Assembly: GCA_031282285.1 (NCBI GenBank)
Contig: JAITEA010000068.1
Span: 1 to 17,585 of the forward strand
Reading direction: 5' to 3'
Length of the DNA: 17,585 nucleotides
From: Helicobacteraceae bacterium
GTDB taxonomy: Bacteria; Campylobacterota; Campylobacteria; Campylobacterales; SZUA-545
Part shown: positions 15,667-17,585 of the stretch, piece after piece
How positions within the stretch are numbered: position 1 is the first letter of the stretch
Layout of the letters: the number at the start of each line of letters is the position of its first letter
Program-made: the position numbers and the translations under genes
The notes under the pieces: model-generated
Told to the model about the DNA's origin: nothing
What the model saw: only the letters and a program-made list of their open reading frames with translations
The model's database searches: none

Positions 15667-15948
15667 TTACGCCGTCAGCGCTTCGATCGCCGCGCCTTCG
15701 GGCAGCGTTACGAAGAACTTCTTGAGATCGTTGCGTTTGCCTGTAACGCCGCGAAACCGCTTGGTTTTGCCATGCACCGAAGAGGAGTTGATCTTCTTGG
15801 GCAAAACGCCGAAATAGACGCGAAAAAGCTCTTTAAGCGAGTTTTTGGTGATCTTAGGCGAGGTTTGCACCACCACGACCCCTTTTTCTTGCAAAGCGAG
15901 CGATTTTTCCGTATAGAGAATGGATTTAATATCGGTAATGTCCGCCAT
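15667..15948 (-). CDS. rplW: 50S ribosomal protein L23
   Basis: L23 forms the tunnel-exit docking site for trigger factor and SRP. The 93-residue sequence has the pattern [20 protein letters not shown] near the start and the conserved [20 protein letters not shown] block, followed by [20 protein letters not shown]. It begins 1 nt after the rplD stop. The trigger-factor-binding glutamate at the usual loop could not be placed with certainty by eye. Confidence 0.95.
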   Translation of the reverse strand: MADITDIKSILYTEKSLALQEKGVVVVQTSPKITKNSLKELFRVYFGVLPKKINSSSVHGKTKRFRGVTGKRNDLKKFFVTLPEGAAIEALTA

Positions 15949-15949
15949 C

Positions 15950-16564
15950 TCAGTCCTCTTTTGTGATTTGTTCCAGCGCCGCTTTTTCGATCGCGATCAC
16001 GCGATAGCTTGCGGCGATATAGGCGTTGAGTTCCGATACTTCGGCTATGTAGTGCGAGGGCAGATTTCTAAACGCCAGATAGTTTTTATCCGTCAGATTG
16101 GAGACGACAAACAGCCCGTCCCTTGGCGCGATTTTTTTCGCGATCGCCGCCGCCTCTTTGGTCTTGCCGTTTGCGATATCAAGGTCGTCTATAACAAACA
16201 GCGCGCCTTCGCTCGCCCGTTTATTGAGCGCGTAAAGCAGCGCTAAGCGCTTTTGCTTTTTGTTTACCTTCTGCTCGTAGTTGCGGGTGTTTTTGGGACC
16301 AAACGCCACGCCGCCGCCGACAAATGTCGGACCTTTGAGCGAGCCTTGTCTCGCGCGACCGCCGCCTTTTTGGGCGAAGGGCTTCTTGTCCGTGCCGCTG
16401 ACCGCCGCGCGGGTTTTGGTGTGCGCGCCGTTTTGGCGAATGGAGCTCAAAAACGACTTGGCGTACAGATAGAGGTTTTGCTCGCTGATCTCGTCGTATT
16501 TTTCGGGCAGAGCCAGCTCGCCCGCCTTTTCAAACTGCGCGTTTAATATAGTAGCTTTACTCAT
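15950..16564 (-). CDS. rplD: 50S ribosomal protein L4
   Basis: L4 lines the exit tunnel and in E. coli also represses the S10 operon. The extended loop [20 protein letters not shown], followed by [16 protein letters not shown], is the diagnostic part and contains the tunnel constriction. The C-terminal half has the family's helix pattern with [16 protein letters not shown]. Length 204 is normal. It starts directly after the rplC stop. Whether it regulates this operon is unknown: the leader at 17464-17545 shows no structure I recognise as the E. coli L4 target. Confidence 0.97.
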   Translation of the reverse strand: MSKATILNAQFEKAGELALPEKYDEISEQNLYLYAKSFLSSIRQNGAHTKTRAAVSGTDKKPFAQKGGGRARQGSLKGPTFVGGGVAFGPKNTRNYEQKVNKKQKRLALLYALNKRASEGALFVIDDLDIANGKTKEAAAIAKKIAPRDGLFVVSNLTDKNYLAFRNLPSHYIAEVSELNAYIAASYRVIAIEKAALEQITKED

Positions 16565-17143
16565 TTATTTAACCGCCTTTACACGACCTAAAGCGCCGTT
16601 TGGACCCGGCACGCCGCCTTTGACGACGAGGATTTTGGTATCGCCGTCAAAGCTGAGGATTTCGCTGTTGATCGTTACTTTTTCGTTGCCGTAATGTCCG
16701 GCCATCTTGCGCCCTTTGTGAACGCGCCCGGGTTCGTCGCGGTTGCCGATCGATCCGCTGGTGCGGTGAAAGCGGCTGCCGTGAGCGGCGGGACCGCCCT
16801 GAAAGTTCCAGCGTTTAATCAGACCGGTGAAGCCGCGCCCTTTGGTGTTGAACGAGAGCTTGAGAATCGCGCCCTCTTTGAGTTCGTCGTAGCCCTGATC
16901 GCCCGCCGCCGCGCCGTCTGTTTCGATCGTGGCGAAGCGGTTAAACTCCTTGGACAGACCGTATTTTTTCTGAGCGCCGGCGATGGCTTTGTTGAACCTT
17001 TTGGCGTTGGCGTAGGCGACCAGCGCTTTGCCGTCTTCGCGGGGGGCGACGATTTTCGCCTCGCGTATTTTAAGTAGCGTTACCGCTTTGGCTTTAAGCC
17101 CGAGCGTTCGGCTCATTCCGATTTTTTCCGCGATATATTCCAT
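16565..17143 (-). CDS. rplC: 50S ribosomal protein L3
   Basis: L3 starts 50S assembly and its loop reaches the peptidyl-transferase region. [14 protein letters not shown] is the family start. The central part contains [20 protein letters not shown] and [20 protein letters not shown], followed by [10 protein letters not shown]. Length 192 is slightly shorter than in E. coli (209). The ATG overlaps the rpsJ stop (TAATG). Confidence 0.98.
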   Translation of the reverse strand: MEYIAEKIGMSRTLGLKAKAVTLLKIREAKIVAPREDGKALVAYANAKRFNKAIAGAQKKYGLSKEFNRFATIETDGAAAGDQGYDELKEGAILKLSFNTKGRGFTGLIKRWNFQGGPAAHGSRFHRTSGSIGNRDEPGRVHKGRKMAGHYGNEKVTINSEILSFDGDTKILVVKGGVPGPNGALGRVKAVK

Positions 17144-17463
17144 TATTTCGCCTTTTGATTCATCGAGCGAACCTCTACGTCCACTTCGGGGGCGAGGTCT
17201 AGCTTCATCAGCGAATCAACGGTGTCGCTCGTGGCGAACTCTATGTCGAGCATTCTGGCGTGAACGCGGGTCTCGAACTGCTCGCGCGAGTCTTTATTGA
17301 CGTGCGGCGATCGCAAAACCGTGTATCTGCGAATCTTGGTCGGAAGCGGCACGGGACCGATTAGCTCCGCGCCCGATCGCTTCACTGCGTCCACAATCGC
17401 GCCGACGGATTTGTCGAGAACGCGGTGATCGTAAGCCTTGAGCTTTAGTCGTATTTTTTCCAT
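17143..17463 (-). CDS. rpsJ: 30S ribosomal protein S10
   Basis: S10 is a 30S head protein that also acts with NusB in antitermination. I start at the ATG at 17463, giving [20 protein letters not shown], the conserved N-terminus; the frame stays open upstream to 17580, but that part contains the promoter and is not conserved. [20 protein letters not shown] and [18 protein letters not shown] are diagnostic. The protein has 106 residues. AAGGA lies 11 nt upstream. It is the first gene of the run in this window. Confidence 0.97.
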   Translation of the reverse strand: MEKIRLKLKAYDHRVLDKSVGAIVDAVKRSGAELIGPVPLPTKIRRYTVLRSPHVNKDSREQFETRVHARMLDIEFATSDTVDSLMKLDLAPEVDVEVRSMNQKAK

Positions 17464-17551
17464 AATCGCGTTTGTCCTTGAATGGTTTAGAAAGCCTAAC
17501 GAAGCGGGTTGAACGCCTTTTACGCGCAGGATTTCCGAAAATGGAAGCGCG

Positions 17552-17580
17552 ATTTTAGCCGCCATTCGACGAAAAATCAA
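17552..17580 (-). promoter_or_regulatory. Sigma70-type promoter before rpsJ
   Basis: Reading leftward, TTGATT (-35, 17575-17580) and TAAAAT (-10, 17552-17557) are separated by exactly 17 nt (17558-17574). Each differs from consensus at one or two positions. Transcription would start near 17545, giving a leader of about 80 nt before the rpsJ ATG. This would drive the S10 block and, because gaps are tiny, probably much of the run. What lies further upstream is outside the window, so an additional upstream promoter cannot be excluded. Confidence 0.6.
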
Positions 17581-17585
17581 GACCC

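Noticed and set aside
17464..17580. In-frame 39-residue upstream extension of S10
   Set aside because: The conserved S10 N-terminus starts at 17463, and the extension overlaps a well-spaced promoter.

Overview
The window is almost entirely one leftward (minus-strand) run of 34 tightly packed genes between about 861 and 17463, followed by a repeat-rich non-coding stretch (171-860) and a scrap of a leftward secreted-protein ORF at the left edge. The protein sequences and gene order point to a Campylobacterota (epsilonproteobacterial) genome. The evidence is the L16 start ([11 protein letters not shown]), the S3, L5 and MurE sequence character, the missing rpmD (L30) between rpsE and rplO, and a NifU-like / helical-repeat / murE block and a panD-ybaB pair of the kind I remember from Campylobacter and Helicobacter. 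GC content, roughly 55% by eye, is high for that phylum.

Layout, in transcription order (right to left). A sigma70-like promoter lies at 17552-17580. It is followed by the S10 block rpsJ-rplC-rplD-rplW-rplB-rpsS-rplV-rpsC-rplP-rpmC-rpsQ (17463-12521), the spc block rplN-rplX-rplE-rpsN-rpsH-rplF-rplR-rpsE-rplO-secY (12524-7695), then map and infA (7692-6702). A 64-nt gap with a candidate internal promoter precedes the alpha block rpmJ-rpsM-rpsK-rpsD-rpoA-rplQ (6637-3706). The run continues without a visible break into a NifU C-terminal-domain protein, an unrecognised helical protein, murE, panD and ybaB (3698-861). Apart from the 64-nt gap, intergenic distances are -23 to +25 nt and several pairs overlap by 1 or 4 nt, which indicates translational coupling. 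No clear rho-independent terminator was seen after ybaB.

Together the genes build the ribosome core, RNA polymerase alpha, the Sec channel and the N-terminal methionine-processing enzyme. The tail adds Fe-S cluster delivery, a peptidoglycan precursor step (meso-DAP addition) and the first committed beta-alanine step for pantothenate/CoA.

No new defence system, CRISPR array, prophage or transposase was found. The points that merit a second look are the G/C-homopolymer and hairpin repeat cluster at about 270-735, the strong excess of the CGATCG palindrome across the window, a TTG-initiated infA, an N-terminally extended L29, and a possibly frameshifted small secreted ORF at the left edge.
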